Source: an uncultured Gammaproteobacteria bacterium (GTDB lineage: Bacteria; Pseudomonadota; Gammaproteobacteria; Pseudomonadales; DT-91). From it: a stretch of DNA of 6,500 bases. Each line of letters opens with the position of its first letter. The stretch's first letter is position 1. Below are positions 1 to 6,500 of the stretch, one piece after another. A program made the position numbers and the translations under genes. The stretch is from positions 2,066 through 8,565 of the forward strand of contig CAKMZU010000083.1 in NCBI GenBank assembly GCA_929200485.1, given 5' to 3'. The notes below the pieces were generated by a model that worked only from the letters and a program-made list of their open reading frames with translations, had not been told where the DNA came from and did no database searches.

Positions 1-1786
1 TAATGGTACCATCATCATTGATATCAATTTGCGCACCGGTATTTTCAGTGAGTTGACGAATGGTTGCACCACCTTTACCAATGACATCACGAATCTTATC
101 AGCATCAATTTTAATAGTCTGCGTTCTTGGTGCGGTATCAGAAGTACCTTGTTTTGGTTTTTCCATTACTCGATTCATATCAGCCAGAATACTTAATCGA
201 GCTTGCTGTGCTTGCTCAAGAGCAATTTCCATAATCTCGGCGGTAATACCTTCGATTTTGATGTCCATTTGCAGTGCAGTAACACCCTCACTTGTACCAG
301 CGACTTTAAAGTCCATATCACCCAGGTGATCTTCATCACCCAAGATATCGGTCAATACTGCAAAGGCATTGCCTTCTTTTACAAGACCCATGGCAATTCC
401 GGCAACCGGCGCTTTCAGAGGTACACCTGCATCCATTAACGCGAGAGAACCAACACAAACTGATGCCATCGAACTTGAACCGTTAGATTCAGTAATTTCA
501 CTCACCACACGTACTGTGTATGGAAACTCTTCAACTGTCGGCAACATGGCTGCCAAGCCTCTGCGTGCTAAACGGCCATGGCCAATTTCACGACGACCAA
601 CAGCGCCCATGCGACCACATTCACCTACAGAGTAAGGAGGGAAATTATAGTGCAACATAAAGTTATCTGTCATATCGCCGTGCAACATGTCAATACGTTG
701 TCCATCTCGTGTCGAACCCAAGGTGACTGCACCAATGGCTTGAGTCTCACCACGAGTGAATATTGCCGAGCCGTGAACGTTATCTAATAGCGATGTTTCA
801 ACAGTAACTGGACGTACAGTTTTACTATCGCGGCCATCTATTCGAGGCTCACCTTTTAATATACGCTGACGAACAACATTTTTCTCAAGCTTGCTGACAA
901 CTGAAAGTACATCAGCTTCAGAATATTCACCGCCTTCGGCTACTAACTCGCTAACCGCCTGCTCTTTAACAACGCCTACTGCTGCCTGACGATCTAATTT
1001 ATCGGTAATACGGTAAGCATCACCCATAGCTTGCACAAATTTTTCTTCAACAGCGCTAACCAAAGCCTTATCTGTTTCTTCTGGCTGCCAATCCCAACGA
1101 GGTTTAGCAGAATCACGGGAAAATTCTTCAACTAACTGGATAACCGCCTGGTATTCCTGATGAGCATAAAGTACAGCACCTAGCATTTGGTCTTCAGTTA
1201 ATTCATCGGCTTCAGATTCAACCATTAATACAGCATCGTTAGTACCAGCAACAACCATATCCAAACGTGATTCTGCCGTTTCTTTATAGGTTGGGTTTAA
1301 TATATAACCGTCTTTTTCAGAGAAGCCGACACGCGCTGCGCCAATCGGCCCATTAAATGGCACACCAGAAATAGTTAAGGCAGCGGAGGTTGCAATCATT
1401 GCCAGGATATCAGGATCATCTTGATCATTCGCTGATAAAACGGTGATGATAACCTGAACTTCATTCTTAAAGCCTTTAGGAAATAAAGGACGAACCGGGC
1501 GGTCAATTAAACGAGAGGTTAATGTTTCTTTTTCTGATGGACGTCCTTCACGCTTACCATAACCACCAGGGATTTTACCGGCAGCATAGGTACGCTCTTG
1601 GTAATGAACTGAAAGTGGGAAAAAGTCCTGTCCCTCTTTCATCGTCTTGCTGGCAACAACAGTAGCTAACACTTGCGTATCATTCATTGATGCTAAAACA
1701 GCACCCGTTGCCTGGCGAGCCACACGCCCCGTCTCAAGGGTTACGGTGTGCTTGCCGTAATTGATTTGTTTGATAACTGTACTCAC
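1..1786 (-). CDS. pnp: Polyribonucleotide nucleotidyltransferase (PNPase), C-terminus cut off by window edge
   Basis: This enzyme phosphorolytically degrades RNA 3' to 5', works in the cytoplasm as a trimer, and is usually part of the RNA degradosome. I translated 595 codons by hand with no stop or frameshift. Both RNase PH-like cores and the linking helical domain are present. Residues needed for catalysis or phosphate binding are intact: G397-R398-R399 before E-I-G-H-G-R, S437-S439 in N-G-S-S-S-M, and D486, D492 and K494 in the [13 protein letters not shown] stretch. The KH domain starts near residue 555 with its G-K-G-G loop at 570-573. The remaining KH and the S1 domain, roughly 100 residues, lie beyond position 1. 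The GTG start at 1784-1786 is chosen because GGAG sits 8 nt upstream and homology begins at once ([16 protein letters not shown]). The aperture loop reads Y76-G77-K78-R79 instead of F-F-R-R. Confidence 0.97.
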   Translation of the reverse strand, partial: MSTVIKQINYGKHTVTLETGRVARQATGAVLASMNDTQVLATVVASKTMKEGQDFFPLSVHYQERTYAAGKIPGGYGKREGRPSEKETLTSRLIDRPVRPLFPKGFKNEVQVIITVLSANDQDDPDILAMIATSAALTISGVPFNGPIGAARVGFSEKDGYILNPTYKETAESRLDMVVAGTNDAVLMVESEADELTEDQMLGAVLYAHQEYQAVIQLVEEFSRDSAKPRWDWQPEETDKALVSAVEEKFVQAMGDAYRITDKLDRQAAVGVVKEQAVSELVAEGGEYSEADVLSVVSKLEKNVVRQRILKGEPRIDGRDSKTVRPVTVETSLLDNVHGSAIFTRGETQAIGAVTLGSTRDGQRIDMLHGDMTDNFMLHYNFPPYSVGECGRMGAVGRREIGHGRLARRGLAAMLPTVEEFPYTVRVVSEITESNGSSSMASVCVGSLALMDAGVPLKAPVAGIAMGLVKEGNAFAVLTDILGDEDHLGDMDFKVAGTSEGVTALQMDIKIEGITAEIMEIALEQAQQARLSILADMNRVMEKPKQGTSDTAPRTQTIKIDADKIRDVIGKGGATIRQLTENTGAQIDINDDGTI

Positions 1787-1794
1787 TCAGAAGT

Positions 1795-1798
1795 CTCC
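1795..1798 (-). promoter_or_regulatory. Ribosome binding site of pnp, decides a GTG start
   Basis: On the minus strand GGAG lies 8 nt before GTG at 1784-1786. The nearby ATG at 1798-1800 overlaps this motif, and its frame ends after five codons at the TGA that overlaps the GTG. The GTG is therefore the only start in the PNPase frame that is both well placed and consistent with where homology begins. Confidence 0.75.
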
Positions 1799-1882
1799 AT
1801 TTACGGCAAAAAGGTTGTTTATTAAAATCGGTTAAAATTGTTGATGAATAGTCGCGTAACGATGATTTTTTTGATGCTCTTT

Positions 1883-1909
1883 AAAGCAAATAGCCCACAA
1901 TTGTGGGCT
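1883..1909 (-). terminator. Candidate leaky terminator or processing hairpin after rpsO
   Basis: An 18-base perfect palindrome at 1892-1909 (AGCCCACAA/TTGTGGGCT) begins 11 nt after the rpsO stop codon. It folds as a 7 bp GC-rich stem closed by AATT. Read on the minus strand it is preceded by an A-run and followed by ATTTGCTTT, an interrupted U-tract, so termination should be partial and allow read-through into pnp. The plus strand has a cleaner T5 run at 1909-1913, so the element may work better in the opposite direction. It could also act mainly as a 3' end stabiliser of rpsO mRNA. Confidence 0.6.
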
Positions 1910-1920
1910 TTTTAATAGGC

Positions 1921-2190
1921 TTATCGACGTAAACCTAAACGCTGAATAAGTTCAAGGTAGCGACCAGAGTTCTTGCGCTTAAGATAGTCTAGAAGCTTTC
2001 GACGCTGGTTAACCATGCGAATCAAACCACGGCGAGAGTGGTGATCTTTCTTATGACCAGAAAAATGGTTTTGAAGCTTGTTTATGTTGTGGGTCAATAG
2101 CGCAACCTGCACTTCTGGAGAACCTGTATCTCCTTCTGCCTGCTGGTATTCTTTTACAATATCTGCTTTTTCAACTGCACTAAGTGCCAT
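1921..2190 (-). CDS. rpsO: 30S ribosomal protein S15
   Basis: S15 is a primary 16S rRNA-binding protein of the central domain. It binds helices 20-22 and starts platform assembly, and it also contributes an intersubunit bridge. The product is 89 residues, the normal length, and ends in R-L-G-L-R-R. Family hallmarks are [14 protein letters not shown] (about 20-33), [11 protein letters not shown] (45-55) and [10 protein letters not shown] (62-71), which contain the conserved rRNA-contacting H, D, S and R residues. The ATG at 2188-2190 is chosen over in-frame upstream starts because it gives M-A-L-S at the expected N-terminus and is preceded by AGGA with a 6 nt gap. Its leader carries a candidate S15-binding pseudoknot, which suggests translational feedback. 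Confidence 0.98.
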   Translation of the reverse strand: MALSAVEKADIVKEYQQAEGDTGSPEVQVALLTHNINKLQNHFSGHKKDHHSRRGLIRMVNQRRKLLDYLKRKNSGRYLELIQRLGLRR

Positions 2191-2196
2191 AATGTT

Positions 2197-2200
2197 TCCT
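2197..2200 (-). promoter_or_regulatory. Ribosome binding site of rpsO
   Basis: AGGA on the minus strand is followed by 6 nt (AACATT) and the ATG at 2190. It lies 4 nt downstream of the 3' end of the candidate pseudoknot, so the fold would leave the site exposed while placing structure next to the bound 30S subunit. That geometry fits the ribosome-entrapment model known for E. coli S15. Confidence 0.75.
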
Positions 2201-2204
2201 ATAG

Positions 2205-2250
2205 AATATGCATTGGTTAAAACTTGCCCGAGCATATTTCCAGACAAGTT
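2205..2250 (-). promoter_or_regulatory. Candidate S15 autoregulatory mRNA pseudoknot in the rpsO leader
   Basis: Read as RNA from the minus strand, AACUUGUCUG (2241-2250) pairs with CGGGCAAGUU (2221-2230) to make a 10 bp stem with two U-G wobbles. The 10 nt loop contains AAUAUGC (2232-2238), an exact complement of GCAUAUU (2205-2211) located just before the Shine-Dalgarno sequence. The connecting loops are GA (2239-2240, crossing a 7 bp helix) and UUAACCAAU (2212-2220, crossing the 10 bp helix), with one unpaired U at 2231; these are well suited to an H-type pseudoknot. In E. coli, S15 stabilises a pseudoknot at this position and traps the 30S subunit on the mRNA. Equivalence here is inferred from structure and location. 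Confidence 0.75.
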
Positions 2251-2274
2251 ACTTTTGGTAATTAATGGGTCGTC

Positions 2275-2303
2275 ATTAGGCCAATTGAATATTTAGCCGG
2301 CAA
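2275..2303 (-). promoter_or_regulatory. Possible rpsO promoter
   Basis: On the minus strand TTGCCG (2298-2303, overlapping the end of truB) and CCTAAT (2275-2280) are separated by 17 bp. Each matches the sigma-70 consensus at four of six positions. Initiation about 7 nt downstream would give a leader of roughly 78 nt that contains the whole candidate pseudoknot. A promoter between truB and rpsO is known in E. coli. A second weak pair, TTCAAT and ATTAAT, lies slightly downstream, so the exact site is uncertain. Confidence 0.3.
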
Positions 2304-3237
2304 TTAACCGTTTTGGCTGTAAACGACCATCATCTGCTATCTCTCCAATCCCGATAAACTCGTGATCGGAACGGATACGAACCAACCCCTCAATGGTTTT
2401 ACCTTCAAAGGCACCTTTAAATACAGCACCAGGCAAAAAAATGGGTTGCCCTAGCCGCACATAATACCCTTCTTGCGCATCAAGTTCTACCACTGGAAGA
2501 TGATTTACTGTATTTTCAGGTGAAATTAGCCTCTGATCGATACGATCGAAGCCTGCCCTGTCAAATTCTTGCTGTAATTGTTCGATCGTCTGGCAGACAT
2601 CAATAGAGAATTGCCCTACTTGCGTTCTTCTTAACGCTGTCAAGTGACCAAGTGTGCCAAGCTTTTCAGCTATATCCTCGCCCAGCGTTCGAACATAAGT
2701 GCCTTTTGAGCAGGTAACCGTAAAAACCAGTGTCGATGTATCAACAGACCAGTTATCCAGTGCTATTTTGGAAATGGATATTGCTCTTTGCTCTCGCTCA
2801 ACTTCAATCCCTTGTCTTGCCAATTCATACAACGGCTTGCCATTTTGTTTCCGCGCGGAGTACATGGGGGGGACTTGAAAGCTATCGCCTGTAAATTGCT
2901 GTAAAACTTTTTCAATCATAGCGAAAGACAAACAGGGGACATCTCTTAAATCAACAATATCACCCTCACTATCTGCAGTTCCCGTGCGCTCTCCGAGCTT
3001 CAAGGTGGCCTGATAGGTTTTATCTGCGTTGAGTAAATATTGTGAAAACTTGGTTGCCTCTCCAAAACACAACGGCAAAACACCTGTTGCCAGTGGATCA
3101 AGACTTCCAGTATGCCCAGCTTTTTGCGCTTGAAACAATCGCTTACATGTCATCAATGCTTGGTTAGAAGTAGGACCTTGCGGCTTATCCAATAACAATA
3201 ACCCACTAACCGGCCTACCTTTTCGTCGTCGCCCCAT
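2293..3237 (-). CDS. truB: tRNA pseudouridine(55) synthase TruB
   Basis: TruB isomerises U55 to pseudouridine in the T-loop of nearly all tRNAs and acts as a tRNA chaperone in the cytoplasm. The 314-residue product has the usual length. The catalytic aspartate is D47 in G-H-T-G-S-L-D-P-L-A-T-G (41-52). Y75 in D-K-T-Y-Q-A is the conserved active-site tyrosine, V-P-P-M-Y-S-A (122-128) is a second family motif, and C-S-K-G-T-Y-V-R-T-L (176-185) holds the conserved R183. The C-terminal region (about 250-314) matches the PUA-like TruB tail and includes G-L-V-R-I-R and F-I-G-I-G-E-I. The start lies 15 nt after the rbfA stop. A weak purine stretch (GAGAAG) sits 11 nt upstream, so translation is probably coupled to rbfA. 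A C7 run on the coding strand (2866-2872) encodes V-P-P with the frame intact. Confidence 0.98.
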   Translation of the reverse strand: MGRRRKGRPVSGLLLLDKPQGPTSNQALMTCKRLFQAQKAGHTGSLDPLATGVLPLCFGEATKFSQYLLNADKTYQATLKLGERTGTADSEGDIVDLRDVPCLSFAMIEKVLQQFTGDSFQVPPMYSARKQNGKPLYELARQGIEVEREQRAISISKIALDNWSVDTSTLVFTVTCSKGTYVRTLGEDIAEKLGTLGHLTALRRTQVGQFSIDVCQTIEQLQQEFDRAGFDRIDQRLISPENTVNHLPVVELDAQEGYYVRLGQPIFLPGAVFKGAFEGKTIEGLVRIRSDHEFIGIGEIADDGRLQPKRLIAG

Positions 3238-3252
3238 AAACTTAAATACTTC

Positions 3253-3630
3253 TCAGTTATGGTTGCCAGGCGGCTTTTCAGATCGAATATTATGAAGGAG
3301 TTTTTCAATATGGCCTGCACGCAGCTGACTTTCATCGAAATAAAATCTTAGCGTCGGTGTCGTCCGCATCGTAGAGCCTTTGGCAAGCTGGCTTCGTAAA
3401 AAGCCTGCTGCGCCATTTAATACTTTAACGGGCTCTTTTGCGTCTTCTTTAGAATCGCAACCTAAGACAGTGAGATACACTTTCGCGTGAGAAAGATCTC
3501 GACTGACCTCTACATCCGTAATGCTAACCATCGCAACACGAGGATCACGCATCTCACGTTGTATCAAGATTGATAACTCTTTACGCAGAAAGTCTGCTAC
3601 ACGCTCTGGGCGACCAAATTCTCTAGCCAT
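3253..3630 (-). CDS. rbfA: 30S ribosome-binding factor A
   Basis: RbfA binds the immature 30S subunit, helps 16S rRNA maturation at the 5' end (helix 1 and decoding-centre region) and is needed for cold adaptation in E. coli. The 125-residue product has the normal length and a KH-like single domain. Recognisable parts are the start M-A-R-E-F-G-R-P-E-R-V-A, the segment Q-R-E-M-R-D-P-R-V (24-32), V-S-R-D-L-S-H-A-K-V-Y (42-52), A-A-G at 74-76 in place of the classic KH GxxG loop (the known AxG kink of this family), and P-T-L-R-F-Y-F-D (92-99). It begins 19 nt after the infB stop and ends 15 nt before truB. The ribosome binding site is poor (AAGCGG about 11 nt upstream), which fits translational coupling with infB. 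Confidence 0.97.
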   Translation of the reverse strand: MAREFGRPERVADFLRKELSILIQREMRDPRVAMVSITDVEVSRDLSHAKVYLTVLGCDSKEDAKEPVKVLNGAAGFLRSQLAKGSTMRTTPTLRFYFDESQLRAGHIEKLLHNIRSEKPPGNHN

Positions 3631-3649
3631 TTAATTAATACCGCTTAGA

Positions 3650-6500
3650 CTATAGTGACCTGGCCACTTCTTTCACATCAAAGACTTCGATTTTATCACC
3701 GGCCTTAACATCCTGATAGTTTTTAACACCAATACCACATTCCATACCGTTACGAACGTCATTGACATCATCTTTAAAGCGGCGGAGTGATTCTAGCTCA
3801 CCTTCATAGATTACAATATCATCACGTAAAACACGGATCGGCTTGCTTCGGAACACCGTACCTTCGATAACCATCGATCCGGCTATCAAACCAAATTTCG
3901 GCGACTTAAAGACATCACGCACTTCGGCGACACCAACAATCTCTTCACGTAACTCAGGCGACAACATACCTGAAAGCGCTTTAGTTACATCATCGATCAA
4001 GTCATAGATAACACTGTAGTAACGATATTCTACCCCTTCTTTTTCCATTAGGGCTTTCGCAGATGCATCCGCACGAACATTAAAACCAAAAACAATCGCG
4101 TTTGAAGTAAGCGCCAGATTGGCATCGGTTTCAGTAATACCACCAACACCGGAGCTAACAATAGTCACTTCCACTTCGTCATTACCAATATCATTCAACG
4201 ACTGTTGAAGTGCTTCCAATGAACCACGAACATCGGTTTTTAGTACAACATTCAAGCGCTGCTTAGATGCTGATTCCATGTTAACAAACATGTTTTCAAG
4301 TTTAGCCACTTGTTGACGCGAAAGACGTGTTTCACGTGTTCGCTGGTTTCGAAGCTCAGCAACTTCACGGGCCTTCTTCTCCGACTCAACAACAATAAAC
4401 TCATCACCTGCATCAGGCGTTGATGCTAAACCAACGATCTCAGTAGGAATAGAAGGTCCAGCTTCTTTAATCGGTTTGCCAACCTCATCAATCATCGCAC
4501 GAACACGACCAAAAGATTCGCCTGCCAGAACAATATCGGAGGATTTCAATGTACCTGACTGAACAAGTACAGTAGTGACCACACCACGACCTTTATCCAA
4601 GCGAGACTCAACCACCACACCTCGTGCAGGAATATCTGCCGGTGCTTCCAATTCAAGCAATTCAGATTGCAACAAGATAGCATCTAATAGTTCATCAATA
4701 CCTTGGCCGGTATGTGCCGAGACTGGAACGAACTGGTATTCACCCCCCCAATCTTCAGGGATAACTTCTTTCGCGGCCAATTCGTTTTTAACACGATCGA
4801 GATCGGCACCTTCTTTATCGATTTTGTTTACAGCAACCACCAAAGGCACACCAGCAGCTTTAGCGTGTTGAATCGCTTCTTCCGTTTGTGGCATCACACC
4901 ATCATCTGCAGCAACAACAAGAATAACAACGTCAGTTGCTTTAGCACCTCGTGCTCGCATTGCCGTAAAGGCGGCGTGACCCGGGGTATCCAGGAAGGTG
5001 ATCATGCCCTTATCAGTTTCTACGTGGTATGCACCAATATGCTGAGTAATCCCACCGGCTTCACCACCAGCAACATGCGTTTTACGGATATAGTCGAGCA
5101 AGGAGGTCTTACCATGGTCTACGTGACCCATAACTGTCACTACCGGTGCTCTTGGCTCAAGCGTACCTTCGGCACTCTCAAACTCATCCATCAACTTATC
5201 TTCAACGGCCGTTTCAGACACGATCTTAGGTGTATGACCCATCTCTTCAATGAGAAGAATGGCTGTGTCCTGATCAACCACCTGATTAACGGTTGCCATC
5301 ACACCTATTTTTAATAGGGCTTTAATCACATCGCCCGATTTGACCTTCATCTTATTCGCAAGGTCACCCACTCGGATTGCATCAGCCACTTCAATCTCAA
5401 GCACCTGCTTCTCAGTTGGCATTTCGAATTCTTGACGATCTACGTTGATGCGTGCTTTGGATTTCTTACGATTACGGCTGCCCATCTCCTGAAATTCGCC
5501 ATCAAGCGTAAGTCGCGACTGAAGATTTTGACTTCTGCCTTTACCCCGTGAACCCTTGCTTTCTTTGCCACGACGAGGGCGCCTTTCCTCAGTCGGCTGC
5601 TGAGGTTTAATTTCTGCTCGTAAACGCTTGGTTTTTGTGACTGTTTTTTTCTTATCTGAAGTTTGTTCAGCTTCTTTTGCGTCTTTTTGGCGTTTTTCTT
5701 CTTCGCGTTGCTTTTGCTGTTCAATTTCACGAAGGCGCTTATCTTCTTCAGCTTTGCGCTTATCTTCTTCACGCTGCTTTTGACGAATGGCACGCTCTTG
5801 TGCTTCTGTCTCTTCCTGCTCACGACGCTTAGCCGCGGCTAACTGGCGCTTAACCTCAAAGTCATTCGGGTTATGCTTGGCTTTTTCTTCCAGAGCTGTT
5901 TTCTCTGAACGAATAGCCGCTAACTCCAAACGAATACGCTCTTCAGCAGCTTTAGCAGCGGCTTCTCGAGCAGCTCGCTCCGCCGCTTCAATGGCTTCTT
6001 GCTCACGGCGCTTTTTATCCGCAACTTCTTGTTTCGCTTTTTCTTTAGCTAAACGTTCAGCCTCAGCCTTTGCTTCTTCAGCTTTTTGCTTTTCTGCTGC
6101 CTCTGCTGCCTTTCTAGCTGCTTCTTCAGCTGCTTTCACTGCAGCTTCTCGCGCAGCTTTTTGCGCTTGTTCTTCCGCGATCTCTTCAGGTGTTTTTGTT
6201 GGAACTTCTGGCTCAGCTTGAGGCTCTTTAACCTCAGCTTCCGGCGATTTATCTTCTACCAATTGGGCTTCAACTTCCTGCGTCTGGCTCGCCACTTTTT
6301 CTTCAACCAGCTCTGACTCAACCGACCGCTCAGATTCTGTCGAATCTTGAGCAGCTGGTTTTACAACCGTCCGTTTTTTTCGTACTTCAATATTCACCGT
6401 TTTGCGGCCTGCACCGGCACCGGTTTTTATCGTGCTAAGCTTTTTACGCTTAAGCGTAATTTTCTTAGGCTTTTCTTCAGAGCCCTGACTATCACGCAAA
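3650..6500 (-). CDS. infB: Translation initiation factor IF-2, N-terminus cut off by window edge
   Basis: IF2 is a GTPase that brings fMet-tRNA to the 30S subunit and promotes 50S joining. About 950 codons are visible (counted here from 6499). The first readable residues align inside the N-terminal region of E. coli IF2, so about 45-50 residues and the true start lie beyond 6500. In order there are a basic stretch (I-T-L-K-R-K-K, then I-E-V-R-K-K-R, 14-43), a long Ala/Glu/Lys/Arg-rich probable coiled coil (about 104-285), a basic Gly/Arg/Ser-rich linker (290-350), an IF2_N domain (about 363-425), and the G domain with G1 G-H-V-D-H-G-K-T (458-465), G3 D-T-P-G-H (504-508), G4 N-K-I-D (558-561) and G5 S-A-H-T-G. 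Beta-barrel and C-terminal fMet-tRNA-binding domains follow and end in E-V-A-R-S-L. All GTPase motifs are intact. The linker looks roughly 100 residues longer than in E. coli. Confidence 0.98.
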   Translation of the reverse strand, partial: LRDSQGSEEKPKKITLKRKKLSTIKTGAGAGRKTVNIEVRKKRTVVKPAAQDSTESERSVESELVEEKVASQTQEVEAQLVEDKSPEAEVKEPQAEPEVPTKTPEEIAEEQAQKAAREAAVKAAEEAARKAAEAAEKQKAEEAKAEAERLAKEKAKQEVADKKRREQEAIEAAERAAREAAAKAAEERIRLELAAIRSEKTALEEKAKHNPNDFEVKRQLAAAKRREQEETEAQERAIRQKQREEDKRKAEEDKRLREIEQQKQREEEKRQKDAKEAEQTSDKKKTVTKTKRLRAEIKPQQPTEERRPRRGKESKGSRGKGRSQNLQSRLTLDGEFQEMGSRNRKKSKARINVDRQEFEMPTEKQVLEIEVADAIRVGDLANKMKVKSGDVIKALLKIGVMATVNQVVDQDTAILLIEEMGHTPKIVSETAVEDKLMDEFESAEGTLEPRAPVVTVMGHVDHGKTSLLDYIRKTHVAGGEAGGITQHIGAYHVETDKGMITFLDTPGHAAFTAMRARGAKATDVVILVVAADDGVMPQTEEAIQHAKAAGVPLVVAVNKIDKEGADLDRVKNELAAKEVIPEDWGGEYQFVPVSAHTGQGIDELLDAILLQSELLELEAPADIPARGVVVESRLDKGRGVVTTVLVQSGTLKSSDIVLAGESFGRVRAMIDEVGKPIKEAGPSIPTEIVGLASTPDAGDEFIVVESEKKAREVAELRNQRTRETRLSRQQVAKLENMFVNMESASKQRLNVVLKTDVRGSLEALQQSLNDIGNDEVEVTIVSSGVGGITETDANLALTSNAIVFGFNVRADASAKALMEKEGVEYRYYSVIYDLIDDVTKALSGMLSPELREEIVGVAEVRDVFKSPKFGLIAGSMVIEGTVFRSKPIRVLRDDIVIYEGELESLRRFKDDVNDVRNGMECGIGVKNYQDVKAGDKIEVFDVKEVARSL

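Larger units (their letters stand above)
1787..1920 (-). other. rpsO-pnp intergenic region (pnp leader)
   Basis: These 134 bp have no ORF of note. In transcript order they hold the terminator-like palindrome at 1892-1909, a small CUUUAAAG-centred hairpin near 1875-1888, an A7 run (1866-1872), an AT-rich stretch, a possible long-range stem joining 1852-1859 to 1801-1809, and the pnp ribosome binding site. In E. coli this interval carries a leaky terminator, a pnp promoter and the RNase III-cut hairpin through which PNPase represses its own mRNA. Here I see no convincing -35/-10 pair and no long perfect stem, so comparable control is inferred from position only. Confidence 0.5.

Noticed and set aside
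60..787. Several short plus-strand open frames opposite pnp
   Set aside because: The minus strand here encodes the conserved second catalytic core of PNPase without interruption, so the plus-strand frames are shadows.
1..1786. Possible broken pnp, considered because no obvious complete frame ends in the window
   Set aside because: Codon-by-codon translation from the GTG at 1786 to the left edge shows no stop or frameshift. The stop codon is simply outside the window.
2191..2247. N-terminal extension of S15 from an upstream alternative start
   Set aside because: It would add 19 residues absent from the family, has no ribosome binding site and would run through the pseudoknot. The ATG at 2190 fits length and spacing.
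3153..3335. 60-codon minus-strand frame bridging rbfA and truB
   Set aside because: It is out of frame with both genes and overlaps conserved coding sequence at each end.
4743..4749. C7/G7 run in infB
   Set aside because: It encodes conserved W-G-G in an essential gene with the frame intact, so phase variation is not plausible.
4703..5314. Plus-strand open frame of about 200 codons opposite the IF2 G domain
   Set aside because: It lies wholly antisense to the most conserved part of infB, has no recognisable domain and reads as a Cys/His/Phe-rich complement of conserved codons.
5478..5490. Internal IF2 start at the methionine of E-M-G-S-R-N-R, preceded by AGGAG
   Set aside because: E. coli makes shorter IF2 forms from internal starts, but here AGGAG directly abuts the ATG with no spacer, so efficient initiation is unlikely.
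5440..5823. Minus-strand Lys-rich open frame inside infB
   Set aside because: It is a shifted-frame reading of the repetitive linker codons and has no independent support.
5787..6316. Plus-strand Ala/Ser/Phe-rich open frames opposite the IF2 linker
   Set aside because: These are mirror images of Ala/Glu/Lys-rich codons in infB and have the low-complexity composition expected of antisense shadows.

Overview
The window is a contiguous piece of the conserved bacterial translation and RNA-turnover cluster infB-rbfA-truB-rpsO-pnp. All genes lie on the minus strand, so transcription runs from high to low coordinates. Gene order, the lengths of the complete proteins and sequence details (S15 of 89 residues, TruB of 314, RbfA of 125, and PNPase catalytic residues falling at the same numbers as in Escherichia coli) point to a gammaproteobacterium of moderate GC content. 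I do not assign a genus.

Layout from upstream (right) to downstream (left): infB (initiation factor IF2; the N-terminal end lies beyond the right edge) at 3650-6500; 19 bp gap; rbfA at 3253-3630; 15 bp gap; truB at 2293-3237; a 102 bp gap with a candidate promoter and a strong candidate S15-autoregulation pseudoknot; rpsO at 1921-2190; a 134 bp gap with a terminator-like palindrome and the pnp leader; pnp at 1-1786, whose C-terminal end (rest of the KH domain, S1 domain) lies beyond the left edge. Coding is otherwise dense, and no plus-strand gene, RNA gene, mobile element or CRISPR array is supported.

The genes serve linked jobs. IF2 delivers initiator tRNA to the 30S subunit. RbfA matures the 30S subunit. 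TruB makes the T-loop pseudouridine of tRNA. S15 is a primary 16S rRNA-binding protein. PNPase degrades RNA from the 3' end. The tight spacing of infB, rbfA and truB implies co-transcription and co-translation, while the two longer gaps are where independent control of rpsO and pnp is expected.

The region is ordinary housekeeping sequence. The most interesting item is the rpsO leader: a 10 bp stem whose 10 nt loop contains a 7 nt segment perfectly complementary to 7 nt just upstream of the Shine-Dalgarno sequence, with loop lengths that suit an H-type pseudoknot. This is probably this lineage's version of the known S15 feedback element. A second point is a changed RNA-constriction loop in PNPase (Y-G-K-R where E. 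coli has F-F-R-R). I found no sign of a wholly new system.
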